Of a stretch of DNA of 64,000 nucleotides, positions 35,384-44,024 are shown one piece after another. The stretch covers positions 229,604-293,603 of the forward strand of contig NZ_UIHB01000010.1 of NCBI RefSeq assembly GCF_900476395.1, read 5' to 3'. Position 1 is the first letter of the stretch. Every line of letters begins with the position of its first letter. This DNA is from Xanthomonas euroxanthea. GTDB lineage: Bacteria; Pseudomonadota; Gammaproteobacteria; Xanthomonadales; Xanthomonadaceae. The position numbers were made by a program, and so were the translations under genes. The notes beneath the pieces were generated by a model. That model made no database searches. It was not told the origin of the DNA and saw only the letters and a list, made by a program, of their open reading frames with translations.

Positions 35384-35629
35384 ATGCCAATCAAGTCGAT
35401 CCACAAAGACCATTACGACGTCCTGCTGCAGCAATTGCGCGAACTTCGCCTCTCAGCCGGGCTAACGCAGGTCGCCCTGAGCACTGCGCTGGAGCGCCCG
35501 CAGTCGTATGTAAGTGATGTTGAGCGCGGCAGTCGCCGGATGGATCTTCTCCAGTTGCGGGACTTCTGCAATGCCTGCGGAACTTCATTGACCAAGTTCG
35601 TTACCGAGTTCGAGAAGGAACTGAAGTAG
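35384..35629 (+). CDS. XRE-family helix-turn-helix regulator
   Basis: An 81-residue protein that is essentially one Cro/C1-type helix-turn-helix domain: LRELRLSAGLTQVALSTAL followed by ERPQSYVSDVERGSRRMDLL. The ATG at 35384 (MPIKSI) is used; 35360 is an upstream alternative. Such single-domain XRE proteins often repress themselves and a divergent gene. The inverted repeat at 35321-35350 is the likely site. Confidence 0.85.
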   Translation: MPIKSIHKDHYDVLLQQLRELRLSAGLTQVALSTALERPQSYVSDVERGSRRMDLLQLRDFCNACGTSLTKFVTEFEKELK

Positions 35630-35658
35630 TCCACTGGGCAGTGCGTGGTGCTTCGTTC

Positions 35659-36549
35659 CTAATTGTTCGGTCCGACCGTCGCTGTAAAACTCCGCGGCTC
35701 GCCGGTGATCGGGTCATCGAACGCCAACGTATGCGCGAACAACTGCAGCGGCCGTTCCGGATCATCGGGCCGCTGGTCTTCCAGCTCTGGATAGAAGCGG
35801 TCATGCAGGATCGGCGCGCCCAGCGCGGCCATGTGCACGCGCAACTGGTGCTTGCGCCCGGTGACCGGCTCCAATCGATACGTCCACGTGTCTGCGCCGC
35901 GTGCGACTACATCGATCACCGTCTCGCTGTTCGGCTCGCCCACACCCTCGCGCATGCGGAAGAACGGCTCGCCCGACTCCAGCTGGCTGCGATGCACATA
36001 CGGAAACGTCAGCCCCGGCAGCGGTGGTGCGACTGCCAAGTAATGCTTGCGAATACGCCGCTCGCGGAACAGCGCCTGGTAGATGCCGCGCGTGGACGGG
36101 TTGGCAGAGAACAACACCAATCCGGCAGTGTCCCGATCGATGCGGTGCAGCGGCACCAATGCGGGATTATCGAAGCGCCGCACCAATCGCGTCAGCAGCG
36201 TCTCGCGCACATACGCTCCAGCTGGACCCACGGGCAGGAAATGCGGCTTGCACGCAACCACCAGATGTGCATCCGCATGCACCACCGTCTCGGCAAATGG
36301 AATGACCGGCTCGTCCACTACCTCGCGGAAGTACAGAATCTCGGCACCTAAGCTATACGGCGCAGAGACATCAAGCGCGCTGCCTTCGGCATCCAGCACA
36401 CGCCCACGCGCGAAGCGGTCCTGCCAGATGGCGGCATCCACACCCGGAAAGCACGCGCATAACGCCTCCAACACCGTGGACCAGGGGCCGGACGGGAGCT
36501 GGAACTGGCTGGCGGGAAGGCCATCAAGCATCGGGCGTGCTGGAAGCAT
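35659..36549 (-). CDS. RluA-family rRNA/tRNA pseudouridine synthase
   Basis: A 296-residue protein with the RluA catalytic motif HRIDRDTAGLVLF, whose Asp attacks the uridine, and the closing GRKHQLRVHMAALG. The N-terminal part (about residues 30-80) is short and lacks a clear complete S4 domain. The start at 36549 is the second in-frame ATG; the first at 36567 is an alternative. It isomerises a uridine in rRNA or tRNA; the site cannot be told from sequence. It lies among accessory genes but looks typical. Confidence 0.9.
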   Translation of the reverse strand: MLPARPMLDGLPASQFQLPSGPWSTVLEALCACFPGVDAAIWQDRFARGRVLDAEGSALDVSAPYSLGAEILYFREVVDEPVIPFAETVVHADAHLVVACKPHFLPVGPAGAYVRETLLTRLVRRFDNPALVPLHRIDRDTAGLVLFSANPSTRGIYQALFRERRIRKHYLAVAPPLPGLTFPYVHRSQLESGEPFFRMREGVGEPNSETVIDVVARGADTWTYRLEPVTGRKHQLRVHMAALGAPILHDRFYPELEDQRPDDPERPLQLFAHTLAFDDPITGEPRSFTATVGPNN

Positions 36550-36917
36550 GACCACAACAAGGCGCACTCATACGAAGAGGGATGGAATCGTACCCTGGCC
36601 GCGTTTTCCGTTCTCTCCTGATTTCTGCAAAGGTGAACAGACAAGCCCCAACCGCAACGAGTGACTGTCAGGCGATACGCATAACGCCACGTTAGGCAAT
36701 GCCGCAGCTCCATACCAAGTAGATGGGGATGCGCTGTTGCTTCAGACACCAACCGGTCTTGGGCGTGCGAAAGACATTTCGGTTCTTCAGTAGTGACTTT
36801 TGCCAACAGCCTACCTGCGATTTTTTGTACCGTAAGCGAATTGAAAGCTGTTGTTTGCAGTAAAGTCGCTGTGCCCTACGCCCGATTCGCCGATAGTGCA
36901 GATCAAGGAAGCGTTCA
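36550..36917. other. Intergenic stretch upstream of the immunity gene
   Basis: About 370 bases between the divergent pseudouridine synthase and immunity genes, with lower GC than the flanks. GCATAAC and GTTAGGC lie five bases apart near 36680, but not in attC geometry. No gene was recognised. Confidence 0.4.
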
Positions 36918-37409
36918 ATGAGAGCTCAAAGAAGATTCAACAAGAAGATCATGCGTTGCATGTCACTCACCATAGTCGCGCTGAGTGCAGCATGCTCGAA
37001 TGCTTCGCCACCGGCTGGTGAGACGGTCGGTAACTTTGCAAACAAGTGGGCGTACGCCACAGCCTGCGGTTCTGGCCACTTTCTGAGCGTTGACCTCAAT
37101 CAGCAGAAGAGCCATGTCACGGGAGAGTGGAGCGAAGGAACCAACGTGCGTGGGGGTGGCGGAAAATTGGAAGGGGATGTGCGTAGCGGAAAGCTCTACG
37201 TTCGCTACTGCAGCGATGATGGCGAGGCAGGCTATGAGGCATGCCCCAACTTCTCGGGGGAGGAAGATTACTTCGTTCTTGAAAAGGGGGCCTTGGTTCG
37301 CTACCAGAAGTTCGGCAATACATATAAGCGAGATGTCGCCCTGCACCCTGATATCAAGGGCAAGCAAATTCCATCCGAAACCTGTGCGGACACGGAGAGC
37401 GACTCATGA
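36918..37409 (+). CDS. Putative X-Tfi immunity lipoprotein (pair 2)
   Basis: A 163-residue protein with a basic N-terminus, hydrophobic core and lipobox LSAAC (Cys near residue 26), so a periplasmic lipoprotein. The mature part has further Cys residues (YATACGSGH, VRYCSDDGE, EACPNFSG, SETCADTE) and a beta-rich pattern. AAGGAAG precedes the ATG. Its stop overlaps the effector start by four bases, so the two are translationally coupled, as expected for an immunity-effector pair. The target it protects against is inferred only from the neighbour. Confidence 0.7.
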   Translation: MRAQRRFNKKIMRCMSLTIVALSAACSNASPPAGETVGNFANKWAYATACGSGHFLSVDLNQQKSHVTGEWSEGTNVRGGGGKLEGDVRSGKLYVRYCSDDGEAGYEACPNFSGEEDYFVLEKGALVRYQKFGNTYKRDVALHPDIKGKQIPSETCADTESDS

Positions 37410-39058
37410 GCAGGCTGACAGATCAGGAGTTGCGGGCCACGCTGTACTTTGCTGTCGGCGTTTCATCCGAAAGCGGATATGCCGCTTATCAATTGGAAGT
37501 CGCTGGCGACAATCTCAGAACACCGTTGCTAGAGCCGGCCGACAACAGTGGCTACACGATCGGCACCATCCAAACTGACTTGGGACAGCACTATCAGCCG
37601 AACACGCCTAACGGAGAGAACGTTCCAAGGGACCTCGTGAATGCCTATCAGCAATGGGCGCATGGGCAGCAGCAAGATCTTGTTCTCAGCCAACAGCAGG
37701 TTGATCAGACAATCGCCGATCTTGGCCGTAACGGCCGCGCTATCCGCGTTGATGCCGGTCGGCCTCTCGATGCGGAGGTGAAATCCAAGCTAGACACATT
37801 CCTTTCTTCGAACGAAGGCATCAGCTGGGTACATCAACGCGATGTGGCGCAAGTCGACAAGTTGATGGATCGTGCTATCGCGCCCTTGCAGCGGAGTGAG
37901 CTCTACCAGAACGCGTCTCTGGACGACCAAGTAAAGTTGGCGACGATGGTTGGGAAAGCCTACAACCAGAACGAAACGCGCACCGCGCCGATGATCCGCA
38001 ACATTGAGGCAAATCAGTACCATTCGCTCACGGATGTGAGTGCCGCCATTGATGATCTGAATTCAAGGGCGACTGGACGTGGCGACTATCTGGAAGCTGG
38101 GCGAGACAAGGCGCTGGAGGGCGCCGACGTGATAAATGCATTGCGCAATGCGGATTCGCGTAGCCCGCTTGCAACAGCATGGACCAATGTGGTGGCCAAT
38201 CCGCTTGTGGATCCGACAACACTCAATGCGCCGCATGCAGGCCAAAACTTGGCGCACGAATACCATGCGGTGAAAAACCTGTTTCTGCACTACAACCGTG
38301 CAGAGGAATTCGTGAGCGCGCTGGATCGTGGCGCTACCTATCAAAATGCTTCAACGGACCGGGCAGACCCAACGCGATTCAATGGTGCCGGCTTTTATGC
38401 TGCCGGTAACGACTTGGTGACCTGGGACAAGACAGGTCAGGGTCACGCATTCTTGAATGATGCTTGGAGCGGTGTTGAGCGGCAGAATCTTGCGCGAGTG
38501 CGCAACGATGACGGAACCACAGATCTGAACATCAACGAAAATGGTCAGGCGCGTAGATTGCTGCATGTCGATCCACATGCAAATCCATTGCGCGGATCGG
38601 AAGAACCAGCGCAGCCAACGCTGCATGATCAGCCGCCCGTGGTGCCTTGGCATGGTTCTTTATTTCCATCACAGGACCCGCTGCATCGCCAAGCCGAAGA
38701 TGCTGTTCGCCGCCTTGAGCAAGGCCTCGGCCGTGAGTACGACGACAACAGCGCACGGCTGGCAGCAAGTAGCGCGTACTTAGCTAAAGAGAATGGGCTG
38801 ACAAGAATCGATCATGTCGTGCTGAGCGAGAACTCTAAGTCTGTGCGACAAGGCGAGAACCTGTTCGTTGTAGAGGGGGCGTTGAACGATCCCGCACACA
38901 AGATGGCGCACATGAAGACGAACGACGCCATCGCACAGCCGGTTGAACAATCTCTGGCGCAATTGCAGTCCTTAGGTGAGACGCAGCGGCAGCAACAGTC
39001 CCAGCAACAAGAGCAGCAGCGCGAACAATCGATCACTCCGCCGCCTCGTATGGTATGA
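37406..39058 (+). CDS. Putative X-T4SS effector with C-terminal XVIPCD domain (pair 2)
   Basis: A 550-residue protein. The last 130 residues are a strong XVIPCD: DPLHRQAEDAVRRLEQGLG, SAYLAKENGLTRIDHVVLSE, NLFVVEGALNDPAHKMAHM and QPVEQSLAQLQ, ending in a Gln-rich tail. The N-terminal 200 residues carry SSESGYAAYQLEVAG and NSGYTIGTIQTDLGQHY. These resemble lysozyme-like, peptidoglycan-targeting domains of other Xanthomonadaceae effectors, though the catalytic residues cannot be fixed from sequence. The middle contains Tyr/Asn/Asp-rich repeats. It should be injected into rival bacteria by the X-T4SS, encoded elsewhere, with the coupled lipoprotein giving self-protection. Confidence 0.82.
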   Translation: MSRLTDQELRATLYFAVGVSSESGYAAYQLEVAGDNLRTPLLEPADNSGYTIGTIQTDLGQHYQPNTPNGENVPRDLVNAYQQWAHGQQQDLVLSQQQVDQTIADLGRNGRAIRVDAGRPLDAEVKSKLDTFLSSNEGISWVHQRDVAQVDKLMDRAIAPLQRSELYQNASLDDQVKLATMVGKAYNQNETRTAPMIRNIEANQYHSLTDVSAAIDDLNSRATGRGDYLEAGRDKALEGADVINALRNADSRSPLATAWTNVVANPLVDPTTLNAPHAGQNLAHEYHAVKNLFLHYNRAEEFVSALDRGATYQNASTDRADPTRFNGAGFYAAGNDLVTWDKTGQGHAFLNDAWSGVERQNLARVRNDDGTTDLNINENGQARRLLHVDPHANPLRGSEEPAQPTLHDQPPVVPWHGSLFPSQDPLHRQAEDAVRRLEQGLGREYDDNSARLAASSAYLAKENGLTRIDHVVLSENSKSVRQGENLFVVEGALNDPAHKMAHMKTNDAIAQPVEQSLAQLQSLGETQRQQQSQQQEQQREQSITPPPRMV

Positions 39059-39292
39059 GAAGGCACGAAATAACTTTGGCCCTGAGGTTTCGCGAGGGCA
39101 TTAATACTCCGACGCACGCGGGCGCGCTGATGGACGCATAAGCGGCCTCAAGCGTTGGAGCAAGAATTTGGTTTCTCACTTTCGAGCGCGTGAGGCTGAT
39201 GTCTGGTGGGAGATTGCTCGCAACGGCGCAGATGCTCTGCTGACAAAACCTGTTGCAGCGGCTATGGTCGAAGCTGGGACGGGGGTTCTTGC

Positions 39293-40129
39293 ATGGGACG
39301 CAGAAAGAAGCAAACCGGGTTTGAAGCATTGGCTGCATTGCCGTGGCCGGCTGGCTTGGTTGCAGGAGTCGCTGCGTATCTTGCGGTGCGCTACGGCATA
39401 AGCTGGTGGTTTTCTCACCAAGGCGGAATGCTGTCGCAAGGCTTCACCCAGCAATCGAGCGGAATGTTCGCGCCATTGGCGTGGACGCTGCTCGGCGTCT
39501 GCTGGCTTGCTGCGCTGTTCTCCTATCTGGGCACACGCAGCCGGCGACGCTTTCTGGAAACACGCACAAGCCTGGAGAGCCTGGCCGCCGGCGGCTGGCG
39601 CCAGTTCGAACTATTGGTGGGTGAAGCATTTCGCCGCCAGGGCTACAGCGTCGAAGAAACAGGCCTGGGCGGCGCCGACGGCGGCATCGACCTGATCCTG
39701 CGCAAGGACGGCCGCCGCACGCTGGTGCAATGCAAGCAATGGAAGCGCCAGCAGGTCGGAGTCAGCGTCGTGCGGGAGATGTACGGCCTGCTCGCCCATC
39801 ACCAAGCCCACGCAGTAAAGATCGCCTGCATCGGCACCTACACGAAGGACGCTGAGCGCTTCGCCGAAGGCAAGCCGATTGAATTGATTGGCGGCGAGCA
39901 GTTATTGGACATGATACGAGCGGTGCAAACAACCGCCACAGCGCAACCGGCACCACAAGCAGCACGCGTCGAACCTATCCTTTCTTCAACTGAGTCTGCC
40001 ATTTCTGGAACCACTGCGACACCAGACTGCCCGCTCTGCGGTAGCGCGCTTGTAGGGAGAATAAACCGGCGCACTAAGGAGAACTTCCTAGGCTGCAGCC
40101 AGTTCCCGAAGTGTAGAGGGACCGCGTGA
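39293..40129 (+). CDS. Membrane-anchored Mrr-like restriction endonuclease with zinc ribbon
   Basis: A 278-residue protein. Two hydrophobic helices come first (residues about 15-35 and 55-75). An Mrr-type PD-(D/E)xK domain follows (about 95-205): FELLVGEAFRRQGYSVEETG, GADGGIDLILRKDG with the catalytic Asp, and LVQCKQWKRQQVG with the Gln-x-Lys. The C-terminus is a zinc ribbon of topoisomerase type, CPLCGSALVGRINRRTKENF then CSQFPKC. Such proteins cleave modified or foreign DNA near the membrane, but some act in DNA metabolism. It sits directly after the effector pair. Confidence 0.85.
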   Translation: MGRRKKQTGFEALAALPWPAGLVAGVAAYLAVRYGISWWFSHQGGMLSQGFTQQSSGMFAPLAWTLLGVCWLAALFSYLGTRSRRRFLETRTSLESLAAGGWRQFELLVGEAFRRQGYSVEETGLGGADGGIDLILRKDGRRTLVQCKQWKRQQVGVSVVREMYGLLAHHQAHAVKIACIGTYTKDAERFAEGKPIELIGGEQLLDMIRAVQTTATAQPAPQAARVEPILSSTESAISGTTATPDCPLCGSALVGRINRRTKENFLGCSQFPKCRGTA

Positions 40130-40262
40130 GTAAACCTGACCCCAGCTTTTATCACATGCTTATAGAGTGCATACCGAACGTTGTCAGCTTCGTATTTTTA
40201 TATTCGCCTTAGCCGCAACTTAAAACACTTCACCCCCAACAAATAATTTAAGCGAATAATTG

Positions 40263-41549
40263 ATGAATATCTGCAGCTACTGTGATAAGAAAAAACCCGC
40301 AACGCGCGAGCATATTATTCCCAGCTGGTACTACAAACATGAGCGAGATTCTGAAGACACCGGATTCATGGAAAGAGCAAAGGGTAAGATCGTAAAAACC
40401 GAACTCGTAATTCGTGACGTTTGCGAAGATTGCAATAATAATGTGCTTTCGGATCTCGACTCTTACGGAAAGAAGCTATTCTTTGAAAGTTTCATAAATT
40501 ACGTTTACAAGGATACGAAAACCCAGCTCCACTACAACTATGAACAGCTTGCTCGCTGGCTTTTAAAAATCTCATATAACTCCGCAAGGTCACATGACAG
40601 TGATACTGAAATATTGACTCAGTACCGCAGAATAATTACTGGCAGCGAGCCGCTACCAGATCATCTAATGGTAAAAATATTGACGATAGCGCCAGCTGCT
40701 GGCGGTATATATAGCGTAACCTCCGCTACCAAGGGTGCCAACGCTGTAAGTCATCCAGATTGGTTTAGAGTCGGTGTTTTTCGCGTCGAAGATTTCGACA
40801 CGATGTATTGGGCATTCCGTCACGTAACAATTAATTCGTACTCCTTTCTTTTATATGTACCAGATCTATCGATTTCTTCTCGTGCTCTAGAGGAGTTAAA
40901 AGCACTGCAACAAGTGGTCAACAAAGAAATAAAATTATCTCCTGCTCTTTCGAGAGCAGGAGTCATTGACGTGCCGACGCCTGAAATCGATTCGATTAGT
41001 TACAACATGAATCATCTCGGCAATTTTCCATTTGCTTATGGGCTCATTAAGAATGAGACGATCGAAGCCGCAATGGAGAATAAGATTGGATTAGTAAATT
41101 ACTGGATCGACCGCACAGATATCGAAAATAAAGACATTTCAAATGCACTGGCGTTTCTGAATGACCTTGTATCCTCTAGGGAGGTATGTATGGGCATGAA
41201 AGAACGTATTGAAATTTCTATACACGGCTACGATGACGATGCTCGTGAAATCTACGAGATTCCTGAGGTAGTGACGTTCCTAAAAGCGCTAGATGAAGAA
41301 TGGCCATATTGGATGCTTTTTCAGCATCCTAATTTTCGGTGGCTTCAAATATTGGCGGTTTGCCTAAGCGAACCAAAAAATAATAAAGCCGGAAAGGTTG
41401 AATTTAATCCAGAGCTAATTTCCAAATGCATGCATAAATGGTTTATATCCCTTAATGAAATATGCCATAAGCATGCTATAAGCCTGACAATCAATAAAAG
41501 GGTGTCTGCCCAAGCAAACGCAATTATGACTAAAGGACTAGTGGGATAA
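40263..41549 (+). CDS. AT-rich HNH-like protein of unknown function
   Basis: A 428-residue protein whose N-terminus reads CSYCDKKKPATREHIIPSW (Cys4, Cys7, His17) and then VCEDCNNNVLS about 45 residues later. This CxxC...EH..P...CxxCN layout is the HNH endonuclease zinc motif. The rest (about residues 80-428) is not recognised. The gene is strikingly AT-rich with many AAA, AAT and ATT codons compared with all neighbours, which points to recent transfer. Start at the ATG at 40263; a TTG lies just before it. An anti-phage role is possible but unproven. Confidence 0.7.
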   Translation: MNICSYCDKKKPATREHIIPSWYYKHERDSEDTGFMERAKGKIVKTELVIRDVCEDCNNNVLSDLDSYGKKLFFESFINYVYKDTKTQLHYNYEQLARWLLKISYNSARSHDSDTEILTQYRRIITGSEPLPDHLMVKILTIAPAAGGIYSVTSATKGANAVSHPDWFRVGVFRVEDFDTMYWAFRHVTINSYSFLLYVPDLSISSRALEELKALQQVVNKEIKLSPALSRAGVIDVPTPEIDSISYNMNHLGNFPFAYGLIKNETIEAAMENKIGLVNYWIDRTDIENKDISNALAFLNDLVSSREVCMGMKERIEISIHGYDDDAREIYEIPEVVTFLKALDEEWPYWMLFQHPNFRWLQILAVCLSEPKNNKAGKVEFNPELISKCMHKWFISLNEICHKHAISLTINKRVSAQANAIMTKGLVG

Positions 41550-41907
41550 CCAATACAGCGTGATAGTCCTATATCAGACGGACGGAATCAGCGGCGCTGT
41601 CAGATACGGGTCACGCTCTGCGTCAATTGAGCTTTAGCTGCTGACGGGGCGGGCTGTTCGTCCATGCCGGTAAAGGAAGTCACCATTCACAGGAAGCGCT
41701 ACTGCGACGGGGAACATTAGGAACAAGCTAGTTTGGGTGATGGGGTACCAATTCACGCATAGTGCGCTCCTGTTGAACGGCGTCAGATTGATGTCTCCAA
41801 TGGTGTGGGCCGCGCTTGCATTCAAGCGTTCGTTGCGCGGAAACCTTGACCTCCCATACATCCCCCACCCGCCATCCTCGGCTCCAGACTCAACTGGAGA
41901 ACACACG
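41550..41907. other. Intergenic stretch with no recognised gene
   Basis: About 360 bases where base composition returns from AT-rich to GC-rich. No gene, repeat or integrase site was recognised. The promoter of the lipoprotein gene should lie near the right end. Confidence 0.4.
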
Positions 41908-42240
41908 ATGATGAAGTGGATGGGCACCGCGCTGGCCGCGGCACTGCTGGTGAGCGGTTGCGCCAAGGTGGAGGGCGAGAAGTTCGTCGGCCACTGGGTC
42001 AACGTGCAGACGCAGGAAGAGACGATGGACATCGAGCGCAATGGCGAGACCTTCATGGTCCGCAGCACCACGCCGAAGTTCTTCAGCCGCAAGCCCAAGA
42101 CCGAGAGCTACCCGGCGGTCTACAAGGACGGGGCGCTGCAGGTCACCAACGATGGCGAGACGGTGAACTTTGCCATCGACGCGGCCAACGGCCACCTCAA
42201 CACCGGTGGCGAGCAGTACCAGCGCGTGCCGGCCAAGTAA
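41908..42240 (+). CDS. Small lipoprotein of unknown function
   Basis: A 110-residue protein with signal peptide and lipobox VSGC (Cys near residue 18). GGAG lies about ten bases before the ATG. The mature part (GHWVNVQTQEETMDIERNGE and QVTNDGETVNFAIDAANGHL) looks like a small beta-sandwich or lipocalin-like domain with alternating strands. No defined family was recognised. Confidence 0.7.
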   Translation: MMKWMGTALAAALLVSGCAKVEGEKFVGHWVNVQTQEETMDIERNGETFMVRSTTPKFFSRKPKTESYPAVYKDGALQVTNDGETVNFAIDAANGHLNTGGEQYQRVPAK

Positions 42241-42493
42241 GCCCGCCGCTGCCGCCAGCGCCCGCGTGCCGACCTTCCCCGTCGCACGCGGGCGTTTGCG
42301 TTTGTGGCCCTGCCGGGCGCGCCGAGGGGCTGCTGGCGCTTGCTGCGTTGAGCAAACGCCGGGCCGGGCGTACCGCCCGTCGCCCGGCCTGGCGCTGCCG
42401 CTGCCCTTCCACCCCGCGCAAGCCGTACAGTGCGCAGGCACGCCAGGGTCATGGCGCTGCCCGACCGATCAATCCAGCAATTACGAGGGTGTC

Positions 42494-42592
42494 ATGAGCA
42501 AGGGGATGGACCAGAAGAAGAGCCAGAAGAAAGAGCCGACCAAGACGCTGAAGGAAAAGCGCGCGGCCAAGCAGGAAAAGAAGGGCAAGTAA
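42494..42592 (+). CDS. Short lysine-rich protein
   Basis: A 32-residue product, about 40 percent Lys, with MSKGMDQKKSQKKEPTKTLK and a KEKRAAKQEKKGK end. GAGGG lies six bases before the ATG. Composition suggests a small nucleic-acid-binding or disordered protein. I recall similar short Lys-rich ORFs in Xanthomonas, but this is not verified. Confidence 0.5.
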   Translation: MSKGMDQKKSQKKEPTKTLKEKRAAKQEKKGK

Positions 42593-42664
42593 GCCGCCCG
42601 GCCTGCAAGACGGCAGACGAGGTCAGGCGCAGGCCTGGCCTCGCGGTGTGACGCCGTGCCAACC

Positions 42665-43057
42665 TCAATGACCCCGCAGGCGTAATGGGTGCTCAGGGTT
42701 CTCACGGATGAAGCGATCGACCTCCGACAGCTTGGCTGGGAGAGCAACGCACGGGTGGCTGCGGTAACTGAAGAACCGAAAGCCAGCGCGATACAACCGC
42801 TCGACCTTGCGCCATTGCGCCTGGTTGCGGGCCGGGGGTGCCTTGAACGAACGCCCCATCACGCACAGCGCGTTACCGCAGCCAGGACAGGGGGCCACCT
42901 GCTCGCGCGGAGCGATCTTGAAACTTCTGCGGCAACCGAAGCAGGCGTGCGCTAGCCGATAGGCGGCGCCGGTGACGGGCACCTTGGCCACACGCGGCTG
43001 ACGAGCACCGGCGGCATAACGCAATGCGGTGCGATGGGCTTTGTCGGTGGAACTCAT
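42665..43057 (-). CDS. Zinc-ribbon-containing hypothetical protein
   Basis: A 130-residue protein with a CxxC...CxxC zinc ribbon (HACFGCRRSFKIAPREQVAP then CPGCGNALCVMG). A basic, Trp/Arg-containing segment follows (QAQWRKVERLYRAGFRFFSY). The start overlaps the previous gene by four bases, so the two form a transcription unit. No function is known. Confidence 0.6.
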   Translation of the reverse strand: MSSTDKAHRTALRYAAGARQPRVAKVPVTGAAYRLAHACFGCRRSFKIAPREQVAPCPGCGNALCVMGRSFKAPPARNQAQWRKVERLYRAGFRFFSYRSHPCVALPAKLSEVDRFIRENPEHPLRLRGH

Positions 43058-43530
43058 TGACGTGCCTCCGGGCCGACCACGGCTGGCTGACGCTGCACGA
43101 CATACCGAGTACTGCCATCGCATGACGCAGTGCCGGCCGGATGCGTGGCGGGCAGGATCGCTGCGACCTCGTCAGGCAGAGCCAGTTGCCAATCCAGGTT
43201 GGGAAAGGCGGCAGGGAAGCTCGTGCCGTTCGGATTGGCAGAGTGCGCGTAAATACCCGTATCCATCGTGTCCTCACTGAGGTGTGCCCACAGCTGCGCC
43301 GCTGCCCCACGTTGCGCCAGACGTGCTTCCAGGTAGCACAGCACACGCACTGTAACCGCGTTGACCGTCTGCCGATGCTCAACACAGGAGTGGCCGCGGC
43401 CATTCCAGTCCACATGCGTATGCCACAGGTCGAACCAGCTTTCCGGGTTCAACCGGTCAACCGCTGCACGCGCCTTGGCTTCTGTCCGCGCCCAATAGCG
43501 CTCCATCCGTTTGCGGCGACGTCGGTCCAT
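43054..43530 (-). CDS. Hypothetical protein, coupled to zinc-ribbon gene
   Basis: A 158-residue protein beginning with a very basic stretch (MDRRRRKRMERYWARTEAKA) and containing WFDLWHTHVDWNGRGH with conserved Trp and His, followed by a helical region. It overlaps the next gene by four bases. No domain was recognised. Confidence 0.5.
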   Translation of the reverse strand: MDRRRRKRMERYWARTEAKARAAVDRLNPESWFDLWHTHVDWNGRGHSCVEHRQTVNAVTVRVLCYLEARLAQRGAAAQLWAHLSEDTMDTGIYAHSANPNGTSFPAAFPNLDWQLALPDEVAAILPATHPAGTASCDGSTRYVVQRQPAVVGPEARQ

Positions 43531-43685
43531 CGTTGCGGTCCTGTTTCGGGAGTTGACTCATGCTTTCAACGGCCAGGCGTTGTTGCAAGCAACGCTGCAT
43601 GCTGCCATGCCGAGCAGCGGCCCAGCCAGATCAGATGACGGTCTTGAATTGCCTGCTCAATGCGGCGTGCTGGAGGAGGCCCGGA

Positions 43686-43976
43686 TCAAGCCGCCAGCCG
43701 CTTGATCCGCGATGGCAGGCCGCCCAGCGCGCGGTGCGCCTGTTCCAGCTCGTAATCGGCTTGCAGGCCCAGCCAGAACCGCTCGGTCGTGCCCAGCGCT
43801 GCAGCCAGGCGCACGGCGGTGTCGGCGGTGATGCCGCGCTTGCCCAGGACGATCTCGTTGATGCGACGCGGCGGCACGCCGGTGGCCCGCGCCAGTGCGT
43901 TCTGGCTGATGCCCATCGGCTCGAGGAACTCCTCAAGCAGGATTTCGCCGGGGTGGATGTTGGGTAGGACTGTCAT
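43686..43976 (-). CDS. HigA-family XRE antitoxin, without adjacent HigB
   Basis: A 96-residue protein matching the HigA layout: HPGEILLEEFLEPMGISQNA, then LARATGVPPRRINEIVLGKR and the XRE helix-turn-helix end TADTAVRLAAALGTTERFW. The HigB toxin gene normally lies just upstream, but here the upstream neighbour 49 bases away is the RhuM-family gene and no HigB-type frame was seen. It could be an orphan, or act with the RhuM protein. Confidence 0.85.
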   Translation of the reverse strand: MTVLPNIHPGEILLEEFLEPMGISQNALARATGVPPRRINEIVLGKRGITADTAVRLAAALGTTERFWLGLQADYELEQAHRALGGLPSRIKRLAA

Positions 43977-44024
43977 GGACAGATGCCTCGTGCTCAGCGG
44001 TAAACGACAATGCCGGGACTGGGT

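Noticed and set aside
36670-36700. GCATAAC and GTTAGGC resembling integron attC ends
   Set aside because: They lie only five bases apart and lack the paired inner sites and 57-141 base length of an attC site; no integrase or cassette array is present.
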